Positions 17,418 to 26,007 of a DNA stretch of 64,000 nucleotides are shown one piece after another; within the stretch, counting starts at the first letter, position 1; every line of letters starts with the position of its first letter. The stretch covers positions 124,001-188,000 of the forward strand of contig NZ_CAKKMV010000002.1 in NCBI RefSeq assembly GCF_918697865.1. Direction: 5' to 3'. The position numbers were made by a program, and so were the translations under genes. This DNA comes from Massilia sp. Bi118. GTDB lineage: Bacteria > Pseudomonadota > Gammaproteobacteria > Burkholderiales > Burkholderiaceae_D. The notes beneath the pieces are model-generated. The model saw only the letters and a list, made by a program, of their open reading frames with translations, searched no databases and was not told where the DNA came from.

Positions 17418-18113
17418 TTATTTGAACAATTCCTCCGCCCGCCGGTAAAGAATCCACGAAGTCGCCACATACTTGTCCCCGCTATGCGCCACATGCCCCT
17501 TGTGCGTGTGCGTGAAACCGGCCGGGGCGATGATCAGTCTGCCCTCTCTTGCTTCAACCTTCCTGCCCTGGTACAGGAATTCCGTCTCCCCACCTTCGGC
17601 CACGTCGTTCAGGTAGAACTGGAACAGCAGCACCCGGTGCAGGGTCTCGCAGCTGGCGTTCTGCGGATAGATCTCGGAATGCCAGTGGTGGTAGCCGCCG
17701 CTGGCGCGCAGGTACTTCTGCAGGTTGATCGGACCGCAACGGTACATCGCCTGCACCAGCGCGTCCAGGTGCGGGCGGCCGCATGCGTCGAAGTTGTCGA
17801 GCGAGAGCGCGACCGGCTGGCCGGTTTCCGGATGCGCGACCATCGGCGACAGCGCGCCCAGCACCAGCGCGCGGTACCGGTCCACGTACTGCGCCAGGTG
17901 GCGCCGCACGGCGGCCGACATCAGCCCGGCCACGTCCTGCCATTCCGGGTGCTGGGTGAGGGTGAGGTCCCAGCTGTCCTTCTTGGCGACGTCGACGCCG
18001 TTGCCGGTACGCCCGCGCACGACCTTGTCGCTGGCCTCGAAGCGCTCGAGGATGTGAGCGCACTGCGCGGCGCTCAGCGCATGGTCGTAGATGCCGATGA
18101 AGTCGTCAGTCAT
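17418..18113 (-). CDS. 2-oxoglutarate/Fe(II)-dependent dioxygenase (prolyl-4-hydroxylase-like)
   Basis: 231 residues. The iron site reads YHHWHSEIYP, with the second His in AGFTHTHKGHVA, and HSGDKYVATSW supplies the basic residue for 2-oxoglutarate. LLFQFYLNDVAEGGETEFLYQGRKVEAREGRLIIAPAG is typical of the P4Hc fold. The substrate is unknown. An ATTCTT/AAGAAT inverted repeat (18115-18128) lies directly upstream of the start. It is divergent from the diguanylate cyclase. Confidence 0.82.
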   Translation of the reverse strand: MTDDFIGIYDHALSAAQCAHILERFEASDKVVRGRTGNGVDVAKKDSWDLTLTQHPEWQDVAGLMSAAVRRHLAQYVDRYRALVLGALSPMVAHPETGQPVALSLDNFDACGRPHLDALVQAMYRCGPINLQKYLRASGGYHHWHSEIYPQNASCETLHRVLLFQFYLNDVAEGGETEFLYQGRKVEAREGRLIIAPAGFTHTHKGHVAHSGDKYVATSWILYRRAEELFK

Positions 18114-18114
18114 G

Positions 18115-18128
18115 ATTCTTTCAAGAAT
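18115..18128. promoter_or_regulatory. Short inverted repeat upstream of the 2OG oxygenase
   Basis: ATTCTT and AAGAAT are separated by two bases and lie 2 nt upstream of the oxygenase ATG. It overlaps the place where its ribosome-binding site must be. It could be an operator or a translation-blocking hairpin, or chance. Confidence 0.25.
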
Positions 18129-18201
18129 TATAAGTGTTGTGTCGGAAACGTCACGTTCAGGCCGGTTGAGATAGCTTGCATGTTCGCTATGCGTTACGCT
18201 T

Positions 18202-19404
18202 ATGGATTCCCTTCATGCCGTTATGCCTTTTTCCGTGCTCCGGTTCATCCAGTCCTTTGCTACCCCCGCGCGGTTTGCGCCAGCCCTCGAAGACGCCTAC
18301 CAGGCCGACCTGGCCGGCGACAAGGTGCGCATGCTGTATGTCGCCAGTATATTGTGCTCTGTCCTGGTGCTGTGCTTCGGTTGCCTCGACGCCGTCACCT
18401 TGCCGAGCAATGTGCGCGGCGCCTGGACAGTGCGCGCCATCGTCGTGATCTCCGCGCTGGTGGTCACGGCCGCCGTACGCTTGCGGCCACAGGCCTTCCT
18501 GCGCAACTATACGCTCTGCATGTGCGCGACTGCGATCGGCTGGAGCGTCGGCATCGAAGCCATCATCACGCAGTCGAGTCCCTCCGACCTGGCCTGGGGC
18601 ACGTATTACGCCGGCCTGCTGATCGTGTCGATGGCGCTGTATGCCTGGACCTACCTGCGCCCGCTGTACGCGGCCATCACCGGCATCGCCGTGGTCGGCA
18701 GCTATGTGGCGGAAGCCGTCTTCGTGCAAGGGATGATCGAGCGCGGGCAATGGCCGCTGCTGGTGCAGAACAGTTTTTTTCTCGCGGTCGCGAACCTGGT
18801 CGGGATGACGTCCCTGGTTCTGCGCGAACGCTTTTCACGCCAGGCCTTCCTGCTCAAGAACGCGCTGGCGCACGACCTGAAGCTCGAAGAAGAAGCCAAG
18901 CGCCAGAGCCAGCACCGGTCCGAGCACGACCCGCTGACCGGCCTGCCCAACCGGGTGCGCTTCCTGCGCCGGCTGGATGAATTGCTGGCGGCGCGCCAGG
19001 GCGCGGCCGCGGTGGCGGTGCTGTTCCTCGACCTCGACGGCTTCAAGCCGGTCAACGACCGCCACGGCCACGCCGCCGGCGACCATATGCTGGCCGTGAT
19101 CGCCGAGCGTATCCGCGGTGCGATCCGTACCTCCGACCTGGCCGCGCGCCTGGGCGGCGACGAGTTCGTGGTGGCGGTGCCGCTGGCCGACGCCAACGGC
19201 GACCTGGTGGTGCGCCGCATGAGCGCCGCCTTGCGCGCCGCAATCGCCGAGCCGGTCGAGTACCAGGGACAGCATCTGCGGGTGTCGGTCAGCATCGGCG
19301 CCGCGCTGTGTCCGCACGACGCCGCCAGCGCCGGCGAACTGCTGCACCAGGCCGACCAGGACATGTATGCCTCGAAGCGCCACCGCAAGCAGCTGGTATC
19401 GTAA
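18202..19404 (+). CDS. Membrane-bound diguanylate cyclase (GGDEF)
   Basis: 400 residues. The N-terminal ~200 residues form about six transmembrane helices, a MASE-like sensor region I cannot assign to a named family. A coiled linker around KLEEEAKRQSQHRSEHDPLTGLPNR leads into the GGDEF domain. The active site LGGDEFVVAV is intact, and the RTSD five residues before it is a complete RxxD inhibitory site. It should therefore make cyclic-di-GMP under product inhibition. No EAL domain is present. A second ATG at 18223 is a possible start. The linked retraction ATPase genes elsewhere in the window suggest c-di-GMP-controlled motility, but that is only context. Confidence 0.88.
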   Translation: MDSLHAVMPFSVLRFIQSFATPARFAPALEDAYQADLAGDKVRMLYVASILCSVLVLCFGCLDAVTLPSNVRGAWTVRAIVVISALVVTAAVRLRPQAFLRNYTLCMCATAIGWSVGIEAIITQSSPSDLAWGTYYAGLLIVSMALYAWTYLRPLYAAITGIAVVGSYVAEAVFVQGMIERGQWPLLVQNSFFLAVANLVGMTSLVLRERFSRQAFLLKNALAHDLKLEEEAKRQSQHRSEHDPLTGLPNRVRFLRRLDELLAARQGAAAVAVLFLDLDGFKPVNDRHGHAAGDHMLAVIAERIRGAIRTSDLAARLGGDEFVVAVPLADANGDLVVRRMSAALRAAIAEPVEYQGQHLRVSVSIGAALCPHDAASAGELLHQADQDMYASKRHRKQLVS

Positions 19405-19412
19405 GCCTGTCC

Positions 19413-20588
19413 TCAAGCCGCGCGCTGCCCGGGCACGTGCAGCGAGCGCGCCAGCAGGTGGCCGGCCAGCCAGCCGCCGACCAGGCCGCCGATGTGGGCT
19501 GCGTTGTCGGTGTGCGGATACAGGAAGCCGGCGCCGATATTAAATAACAGGAAGGGCCCGACCGAGGCGCGCAGGTCCTGTACCACGGTCGGCGGCACGC
19601 CGCTGTGCTCGCGGCCGATGAAGGCGAACAGGCCGCCGATGATGCCGAAGATCGCCCCCGAGGCGCCGACGCTGTTCACCGGGTGGTGCGACAACAGGCC
19701 CCACAGCAGGCTGCCCGCGCTGCCGCCGATCGCGGCCAGCAGGTACAGGCCGGCAAAGCGCAGGCTGCCGAAGATGCGCTCGACCAGCTGGCCCGCCTGC
19801 CACAGCGTGAACATGTTCATCGCCAGGTGCAGCAGGTTCCCGTGCAGGAAAGCCGAAGTCAACATGCGCCACCATTCGCCGGCGCGCAGTGTCCGGCTCG
19901 GCAGGTTCGATCCCCAGTTCACCAGCTGCAGCTGGGGCAGGGTCGGATGCACTTCCGGGCCCCAGCCGGTAAAGGACGCCAGCTGCAGCTTCCACTGCCC
20001 GCCGCCGATCACATTCAGCAGGCCCTGCTTCCACAACTGTAGATGACCCTGCCAGCCGACGGCCGAACTCCAGCCCGGCAGCGGCTTGAACGTCGGCGCG
20101 CCGAAGCCCTGGCGCTCCAGCCACATCAGGACGAAGATCGCGATGTTCGCGCCCAGCAGCGTCCAGATCACCGGCGTCGACGGACTCCAGTAGTCGATGC
20201 GGTCGTGGAAGGCTTCGCGTTCGGCATGCGCCTCCGCTTCGAATTCGGGCGTGCGGCGCACGGGGAGGGCGGCGGCGATGGTCTTCGCCGCTTCGCGGCC
20301 GGCGGCGGAAAAACCGACTTCCTGCGCGCCGTCCACGTCGACCAGGTCGAAGATGACGTCCTCGCCCCAGGTCCGCACGTTGACGACGTCGGCCTTGCGC
20401 AGGCGCTGCTCCGCCTTCTTCGGAAAGCGGAAGCTGCGGTGGATGCTGCCGCGCAGGACCAGGAAGTCGGCCTCGACCACCAGCTGCCCCGGGCCCTGGA
20501 GGCGGAAGGGATTCGACGGCCAGTTCGGCCCGCCGCGGTAAAAGCGGACCGCGAACACCTCGGCCTTTTCCTGGACAGCCAGCGTCAT
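19413..20588 (-). CDS. Rhomboid-family intramembrane serine protease
   Basis: 391 residues. A cytoplasmic N-terminal region of about 160 residues precedes at least six transmembrane helices. Rhomboid hallmarks are HGNLLHLAMNMFTLWQAGQLVE (HxxxN loop), the nucleophile GASGAIFG, and the catalytic His in DNAAHIGGLVGG. The open frame extends into the neighbouring gene; the start MTLAVQEKAEV at 20588 follows that gene's stop. The substrate is unknown. It is co-directional with and 2 nt from the adenosyltransferase gene. Confidence 0.85.
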   Translation of the reverse strand: MTLAVQEKAEVFAVRFYRGGPNWPSNPFRLQGPGQLVVEADFLVLRGSIHRSFRFPKKAEQRLRKADVVNVRTWGEDVIFDLVDVDGAQEVGFSAAGREAAKTIAAALPVRRTPEFEAEAHAEREAFHDRIDYWSPSTPVIWTLLGANIAIFVLMWLERQGFGAPTFKPLPGWSSAVGWQGHLQLWKQGLLNVIGGGQWKLQLASFTGWGPEVHPTLPQLQLVNWGSNLPSRTLRAGEWWRMLTSAFLHGNLLHLAMNMFTLWQAGQLVERIFGSLRFAGLYLLAAIGGSAGSLLWGLLSHHPVNSVGASGAIFGIIGGLFAFIGREHSGVPPTVVQDLRASVGPFLLFNIGAGFLYPHTDNAAHIGGLVGGWLAGHLLARSLHVPGQRAA

Positions 20589-20590
20589 TC

Positions 20591-21145
20591 TCAGCCGCGC
20601 TTGCGCTCGTGGTTCCACAGCACGTCGCTGCCGCCGGCATGGCGGTTCAGCACGCGCGCCAGCACGAACATCAGGTCCGACAGCCGGTTCACGTATTGAC
20701 GGGGCTGGGCATTGATCGTGTCCGACTTCGACAGGGCGACGATGCTGCGCTCGGCACGGCGGCACACGGTGCGGCACACGTGGGACAGCGAGGCGGCGCG
20801 CGAACCGGCCGGCAGGATGAACTCCTTCAGGATCGGCAGGTCCGCATTGTATTTCTCGAGCAGGCCGTCGAGGCGCGCCACGTGTTCGTCCTTGATCATC
20901 TGGTAGCCCGGGATGCACAGCTCGCCGCCCAGGTCGAACAGGTCGTGCTGGATCGAGACCAGCTCCTCGCGCAGTTCGGCCGGCATGTCTTCGCACAGCA
21001 GCAGGCCGACGAAGGAGTTGAGCTCGTCGACGTCGCCCAGCGCCGCGATGCGCGCGCTGTCCTTGCCGGTGCGGCTGCCGTCGCCGAGACCGGTGCTGCC
21101 GTCGTCGCCGGTACGGGTCGCGATTTTCGAGAGTCGATTGCCCAT
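20591..21145 (-). CDS. Cob(I)yrinic acid a,c-diamide adenosyltransferase, PduO type
   Basis: 184 residues. It transfers the adenosyl group of ATP to cob(I)alamin to form coenzyme B12. KIATRTGDDGSTGLGDGSRTGKDSARIAALGDVDELNSFVG is the PduO-type ATP-binding N-terminus. SRAASLSHVCRTVCRRAERSIVAL and RLSDLMFVLAR are the conserved helices. The start MGNRLSKI at 21145 is preferred because the family begins there. No other cobalamin genes are in the window. Confidence 0.92.
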   Translation of the reverse strand: MGNRLSKIATRTGDDGSTGLGDGSRTGKDSARIAALGDVDELNSFVGLLLCEDMPAELREELVSIQHDLFDLGGELCIPGYQMIKDEHVARLDGLLEKYNADLPILKEFILPAGSRAASLSHVCRTVCRRAERSIVALSKSDTINAQPRQYVNRLSDLMFVLARVLNRHAGGSDVLWNHERKRG

Positions 21146-21207
21146 GCTTATGCCCCGCCTATAAAAAAAGATAGCGCGAGCATACGCCAAAAAAGTGCAA
21201 TAGTGCT

Positions 21208-21213
21208 TACAAT
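21208..21213 (+). promoter_or_regulatory. -10 element of glcD, leaderless configuration
   Basis: TACAAT ends six bases before the glcD ATG at 21220. The -35 region is weak and no Shine-Dalgarno is present. The arrangement matches that of the helicase gene at 355-367. Confidence 0.4.
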
Positions 21214-21219
21214 CGGCTT

Positions 21220-22701
21220 ATGATCTCTGCGATTCCCGTCGACCCCGAGCGCCGCCGGCAGGTGGCCTCAGCCCTGCGCGCCGTACTGCCTGCGCGCTGC
21301 GTCCTGCACGATCCCGAAGACACCCGGCCCTACGAATGCGACGGCCTGGCGGCCTACCGCCAGCTGCCGATGGTCGTCACGCTGCCCGACAACGAGGAGC
21401 AGGTGCTGGCGATCCTGAAAGTCTGCCGCGAGCTGAACGTGCCGATCGTGCCGCGCGGCGCCGGCACCGGCCTCTCCGGCGGCGCCCAGCCGCTGGCCGA
21501 TGGCGTGGTGATCTCGACCGCGCGCCTGAACCGCATCCTGCGCGTCGAGCCCTATGCGCGCACCGCCGTGGTCCAGCCCGGCGTGCGCAACCTGGCGATC
21601 TCGGAAGCGGCCGCGCCCTTCGGCCTGTACTACGCGCCGGACCCGTCCTCGCAGATCGCCTGCACCATCGGCGGCAACGTCGCCGAGAACTCGGGCGGCG
21701 TGCACTGCCTGAAGTACGGCCTCACGGTGCACAACGTGCTGCGCGTGCGCGTCTGCACCATCGATGGCGACGTCATCGAGCTGGGCGGCGAAGCGCTCGA
21801 TGCGCCGGGCCTGGACCTGCTGGCCGTCTTCATCGGCTCGGAGGGCATGCTCGGCATCGTCACCGAAGTCACGGTGAAACTGGTGCCGAAGCCGGCGCTG
21901 GCCCAGGTCATCATGGCTTCCTTCGACGACGTGGTCACGGGCGGCAATGCGGTGGCCAGCGTGATCGCGGCCGGCATCATCCCCGCCGGCCTGGAGATGA
22001 TGGACCGGACTTCTTCGCGCATGGTCGAGCCTTTCGTGAAGGCCGGTTACGACCTCGACGCAGCCGCGATCCTGCTGTGCGAAGCGGACGGCACCGCGCT
22101 CGAAGTGGCCGAGGAAATCGAACGCATGACGGAAGTGCTGCAGCAGGCCGGCGCCAGCGCCATCGCGGTGTCGCAGAACGAGGCCGAGCGCCTGCGCTTC
22201 TGGTCCGGCCGCAAGAACGCCTTCCCGGCCGCGGGCCGCATCTCGGCTGACTACTACTGCATGGACGGCACCATCCCGCGCAAGCACCTGGCCCACGTGC
22301 TGTCCCGCATCGAGGAGATGCAGGACACCTATGGACTGCGCTGCGCGAACGTGTTCCACGCCGGCGACGGCAATATGCACCCCCTGATCATGTTCGACGC
22401 CAACAAGCCGGGCGAGCTGCAGCGCGCCGAGGACTTCGGCGCCGCCATCCTGGCCCTGTGCGTGGAAGTGGGCGGCACCATCACCGGCGAACACGGCGTC
22501 GGCGTCGAGAAGATCGATTCGATGTGCGTGCAGTTCGGCGCGAAGGAGCTGGAAGCCTTCTTCACGGTCAAGCGCGCCTTCGATCCAGGCATGCTGCTGA
22601 ATCCGAACAAGGCGGTGCCGACGCTCCAGCGCTGCGCCGAGATGGGCAAGATGCGGGTCAGCGGCGGCATGCTGCCGTTCGCGGACCTGCCGCGTTTTTG
22701 A
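21220..22701 (+). CDS. glcD: Glycolate oxidase subunit GlcD (FAD-linked)
   Basis: 493 residues. This is the FAD-binding catalytic subunit that oxidises glycolate (or D-lactate-like 2-hydroxy acids) to the 2-oxo acid. The FAD-binding PCMH domain shows VPRGAGTGLSGGAQPL and GGNVAENSGGVHCLKYGLT. The C-terminal oxidase domain has VFHAGDGNMHPL and EHGVGVEK. It is the first gene of glcDEF, followed by glcE after 14 nt. It is divergent from the adenosyltransferase gene. Confidence 0.94.
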   Translation: MISAIPVDPERRRQVASALRAVLPARCVLHDPEDTRPYECDGLAAYRQLPMVVTLPDNEEQVLAILKVCRELNVPIVPRGAGTGLSGGAQPLADGVVISTARLNRILRVEPYARTAVVQPGVRNLAISEAAAPFGLYYAPDPSSQIACTIGGNVAENSGGVHCLKYGLTVHNVLRVRVCTIDGDVIELGGEALDAPGLDLLAVFIGSEGMLGIVTEVTVKLVPKPALAQVIMASFDDVVTGGNAVASVIAAGIIPAGLEMMDRTSSRMVEPFVKAGYDLDAAAILLCEADGTALEVAEEIERMTEVLQQAGASAIAVSQNEAERLRFWSGRKNAFPAAGRISADYYCMDGTIPRKHLAHVLSRIEEMQDTYGLRCANVFHAGDGNMHPLIMFDANKPGELQRAEDFGAAILALCVEVGGTITGEHGVGVEKIDSMCVQFGAKELEAFFTVKRAFDPGMLLNPNKAVPTLQRCAEMGKMRVSGGMLPFADLPRF

Positions 22702-22715
22702 AAGACCGAACCAAC

Positions 22716-23786
22716 ATGCAGCAGATTCTTGAAGGATTCCAGTCACAGGTGTGCGCCGCGGCCGCTGAAAAACGCGCGCTGCGCATCCGCGGCGGCGGCA
22801 CCAAGGACTGGTACGGGCAGCGGCTCGAGGGCGAGACCCTCGACACCCGCGCCTATGCCGGCATCGTCGACTACGAGCCGACCGAGCTGGTGATCACGGC
22901 GCGCTGCGGCACGCCGCTTGGCGAGATCGAAGCCGCGCTGGCGGAGCGCAAGCAGATGCTGGCCTTCGAGCCGCCGCATTTCGGCGATGGCGCGACCCTG
23001 GGCGGCGCGATCGCCGCCGGCCTGTCCGGGCCGCGCCGCGCCAACAGCGGCGCGCTGCGGGACTTCGTGCTCGGCGCGAAGCTGCTGGACGGGAAGGGCG
23101 AGGTGCTGACTTTCGGTGGCCAGGTGATGAAGAACGTGGCCGGCTACGACGTTTCGCGCCTGCTGGCCGGCTCGATGGGCACGCTCGGCTTGCTGCTGGA
23201 GGTATCGGTGAAAGTTCTGCCGGTCGCCTACCGCGAAGCCACGCTGCGCTTTGCGATGAGCGAGGTCGACGCCATCCGCAAGCTGAACGAATGGGGCGGC
23301 CAGCCGCTGCCGATCTCGGGCAGCTGCTGGCTCGACGGCGTGCTGGCGCTGCGCCTGTCGGGCGCGCAGGCCGCGGTCGACGCGGCGGTGCGCACGCTGG
23401 GCACGGCGCATGGCGGCGAACCGATGCCGGACTGCGCCGCTTTCTGGGCCTCGCTGCGCGAACAGCGTCATGCCTTCTTCGAGGGCGACGCGCCGCTGTG
23501 GCGTTTGTCGGTGCCATCGACCGCTGCCGCCATCGGGATCGAAGGTCCCCAGCTGATCGAATGGGGCGGGGCGCAACGCTGGCTGCGCGCGGACGGCGAT
23601 GCCGCTACCGCTCAGCGTATCCGCGCCGCCGTGACGGCATGCGGCGGCCACGCGACCCTGTTCCGCGGCGGCGATAAAAGCGTCGGCGTGTTCCAGCCGC
23701 TGGCGCCGGCCGTCGTGAAAATCCATGAACGTTTAAAAGCCGGATTCGATCCGTCGAACATTTTCAACCCCGGCCGGATGTACTGA
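22716..23786 (+). CDS. glcE: Glycolate oxidase subunit GlcE
   Basis: 356 residues. The second FAD-binding subunit of the membrane-associated glycolate oxidase. RIRGGGTKDWYG at the N-terminus, PPHFGDGATLGGAIAAGLSGPRR and GGQVMKNVAGYDVSRLLAGSMGTLG match GlcE. The C-terminus DPSNIFNPGRMY is the usual FAD-oxidase ending. The frame is open far upstream inside glcD; MQQILEGFQSQ at 22716 is the start after the glcD stop. Confidence 0.93.
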   Translation: MQQILEGFQSQVCAAAAEKRALRIRGGGTKDWYGQRLEGETLDTRAYAGIVDYEPTELVITARCGTPLGEIEAALAERKQMLAFEPPHFGDGATLGGAIAAGLSGPRRANSGALRDFVLGAKLLDGKGEVLTFGGQVMKNVAGYDVSRLLAGSMGTLGLLLEVSVKVLPVAYREATLRFAMSEVDAIRKLNEWGGQPLPISGSCWLDGVLALRLSGAQAAVDAAVRTLGTAHGGEPMPDCAAFWASLREQRHAFFEGDAPLWRLSVPSTAAAIGIEGPQLIEWGGAQRWLRADGDAATAQRIRAAVTACGGHATLFRGGDKSVGVFQPLAPAVVKIHERLKAGFDPSNIFNPGRMY

Positions 23787-23788
23787 TT

Positions 23789-25021
23789 ATGCAAACGAAC
23801 CTTGCCGATTTCATCAAGGGCACGCCAGAAGGCGAGGAGGCGGAAGCCATCCTGCGCGCCTGCGTGCACTGCGGCTTCTGCACCGCTACCTGCCCGACCT
23901 ACCAGCTGCTGGGTGACGAGCTCGATGGCCCGCGCGGCCGCATCTATTTGATCAAGCAGGTGCTGGAAGGCGTGGAGCCGACCCGCAAGACCCAGCTGCA
24001 TCTGGACCGCTGCCTCACCTGCCGCAACTGCGAAAGCACCTGCCCGTCCGGTGTGAAGTACGGCCGCCTGGCCGACATCGGCCGCAGGGTGGTCGAGGAA
24101 CGCGTGCCGCGCCCGTTCAAGGATCGCGTCAAGCGCACGACGCTGAAAGAGTTCCTGCCGCGCGGCGGGCTGTTCAAGCCGGCCTTCAAGGCAGGGCAGG
24201 CGGTAAGGCCGCTGCTGCCCTCCAGCCTGCGCGACAAGCTGCAGCCGGCGCGTCCCGCCGGTCCGTGGCCGCGCCGCGAGCACGCGCGCAAGATGCTGGC
24301 GCTGGCGGGCTGCGTGCAGCCGGCGATGGCGCCCGACATCAACGCCGCCACCGCGCGCGTGCTGGATTCGCTGGGCGTGCAGCTGCTCGAAGCGCCCAAG
24401 GCCGGCTGCTGCGGCGCGGTGCGCTTCCACATGAACGACCAGGACGGCGGCCTCGATGACATGCGCCGCAACGTCGACGCCTGGTGGCCGTATGTCGATC
24501 AAGTTGAAGCCATCGTGATGACGGCCTCCGGCTGCGGCGTCACCGTCAAGGAATACGGCCACCTGCTGGCGCAGGACCCGGCGTATGCGGCCAAGGCCGA
24601 GCGCATCTCGGCGATGACGAAAGACCTGTCCGAGATCATGCAGGACTTCGAGGGCGAACTGAACGCGCGCATGGCCGGCCGCATCCAGGAACGCATCGCC
24701 TTCCACCCGCCCTGCACCCTGCAGCACGGCCAGCAGATCCGCGGCAAGGTCGAAGGCGTGCTGCGCGCCGCCGGCGTCGACGTGGTGCTGTGCGCGGACA
24801 GCCACCTGTGCTGCGGCTCGGCCGGCACTTATTCGGTGCTGCATCCAGAGATCGCGCACGAACTGCGCGACCGCAAGCTGGCCAGCCTGGAAGCCACCGG
24901 CGCGAAGGAGATCGTGTCTGCGAATATCGGCTGCATCGGCCATTTGCAATCGGGGACCGGGACGCCGGTCAGGCACTGGATCGAGCTGGTCGACCGCGCG
25001 CTTGCCGGCGTGGCGGCATGA
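23789..25021 (+). CDS. glcF: Glycolate oxidase iron-sulfur subunit GlcF
   Basis: 410 residues. It passes electrons from GlcDE to the quinone pool. Two [4Fe-4S] motifs are complete: CVHCGFCTATCPT near residue 28 and CLTCRNCESTCPSG near 75. Two cysteine-rich CCG domains follow (CCGAVRFH, CCGSAGTYSVL). The gene starts 2 nt after glcE. Its stop overlaps the next gene's ATG by 4 nt. Confidence 0.95.
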   Translation: MQTNLADFIKGTPEGEEAEAILRACVHCGFCTATCPTYQLLGDELDGPRGRIYLIKQVLEGVEPTRKTQLHLDRCLTCRNCESTCPSGVKYGRLADIGRRVVEERVPRPFKDRVKRTTLKEFLPRGGLFKPAFKAGQAVRPLLPSSLRDKLQPARPAGPWPRREHARKMLALAGCVQPAMAPDINAATARVLDSLGVQLLEAPKAGCCGAVRFHMNDQDGGLDDMRRNVDAWWPYVDQVEAIVMTASGCGVTVKEYGHLLAQDPAYAAKAERISAMTKDLSEIMQDFEGELNARMAGRIQERIAFHPPCTLQHGQQIRGKVEGVLRAAGVDVVLCADSHLCCGSAGTYSVLHPEIAHELRDRKLASLEATGAKEIVSANIGCIGHLQSGTGTPVRHWIELVDRALAGVAA

Positions 25022-25644
25022 TGCGGCGCCTGGTCGCCGTATTGCTGGCCGTCTCCTGCAGTCTTGCCGCCGCAGCGGACAAGAAGCCGCACAAGCCGGC
25101 GCCTTCCAGTGAGAACACGGAAGGCTTCCTGAACCTCTACGTCGAAATCTGCGTGCGCCACTTCGGCGATCTCGAGGACTTCCGCGCGCGCCTGCTGCGC
25201 GAGAAGGTGCCGAAGCTGGCGCCGGAACACGCGAAGCTGTTCCTGTCCGGGATGGCGGGCGACGCGTGGCCGGTGCCGTACAAGGGCAAGATGGGCAACT
25301 TCGTGCTGGCCCTGCCGGCCGGGAAGAACCTGTGCCTGCTGCATGCGCACCGTGCGAATACCGTCGCGGTCGAGAAAGGCTTCCTCGACATCGTCGCCGA
25401 TGCCCCCAAGCCGATGGTGGCGAAGCGCGGGCCGGTGCGCGAGGAGCTGAGCCTCGACAAGCTCAAGATGCGCACCGTCTCGTCCACCTGGGCGCCGCCG
25501 GGCGCGCGCCGCAAGATGGAATTCATGCTGACCACCTCGGCCTCGCCCAAGGCCGAGCTGCAGGCGCTGGGGTCGGTGGCGATCGTTGCCGACGACGGCC
25601 CGCCGAAGGCACGGGCGCGTCCGACGCCAAAACGGACGCCGTGA
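25018..25644 (+). CDS. Secreted protein of unknown function in the glc operon
   Basis: About 208 residues with a signal peptide (MMRRLVAVLLAVSCSLAAAAD). The mature part is Lys/Pro-rich at both ends. It has conserved-looking segments LNLYVEICVRHFGD, DAWPVPYKGKMGNFVLALPAGKNLCLLHAH and EFMLTTSASP, and two Cys that could form a disulfide. I do not recognise the family. It is translationally coupled to glcF (ATGA overlap), which hints at, but does not prove, a link to glycolate oxidation. Confidence 0.7.
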   Translation: MMRRLVAVLLAVSCSLAAAADKKPHKPAPSSENTEGFLNLYVEICVRHFGDLEDFRARLLREKVPKLAPEHAKLFLSGMAGDAWPVPYKGKMGNFVLALPAGKNLCLLHAHRANTVAVEKGFLDIVADAPKPMVAKRGPVREELSLDKLKMRTVSSTWAPPGARRKMEFMLTTSASPKAELQALGSVAIVADDGPPKARARPTPKRTP

Positions 25645-25689
25645 TAGCATCTGCGCCCGATATTTTTAAGCTGTAAGGCGGAGGTGCCC

Positions 25690-26004
25690 ATGAGTTTCGT
25701 GTTTCGATTGATCTCCCAGGACGAGGACGCGGCGCCCTCGGTTGCGTTCCAGGATTCGATCGGCCCCGGCTACGTCTCGCTGTGGGAAGAGATCGGCGTC
25801 TACGATGCGCTCTACAACAGCGACGGCCGCGAGGCGCGCGAGGTGTCGCGGGCCATGGCCTTCGGCATCGACCAGCTGACCGACAACGAAGCGCTGGGCC
25901 GCATGCTGCCCGCCACGGCGCGCCTGGGCGAGGCGATTCGCTTCCTGGAGAACGTGCACCGCGGCTGCACCATTCATTCGTCGGCACGCGTCGAGACCCG
26001 TTAA
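25690..26004 (+). CDS. Conserved-looking small soluble protein, 104 aa, unknown function
   Basis: Begins MSFVFRLISQDEDAAPSVAFQDSIGPGYVSLWEEIGVYDALY. It is acidic, with no signal peptide or membrane helix. The start at 25690 is chosen because GGAGG (25680-25684) lies 5 nt upstream; an in-frame GTG at 25684 overlaps that site. It sits 3 nt before the pentapeptide-repeat gene and probably shares its transcript. No known domain is recognised. Confidence 0.6.
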   Translation: MSFVFRLISQDEDAAPSVAFQDSIGPGYVSLWEEIGVYDALYNSDGREAREVSRAMAFGIDQLTDNEALGRMLPATARLGEAIRFLENVHRGCTIHSSARVETR

Positions 26005-26007
26005 AGC

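Noticed and set aside
18115..18128. ATTCTT/AAGAAT repeat considered a confident operator
   Set aside because: Only six bases per arm, no second copy and no known regulator nearby, so it is listed at low confidence only.
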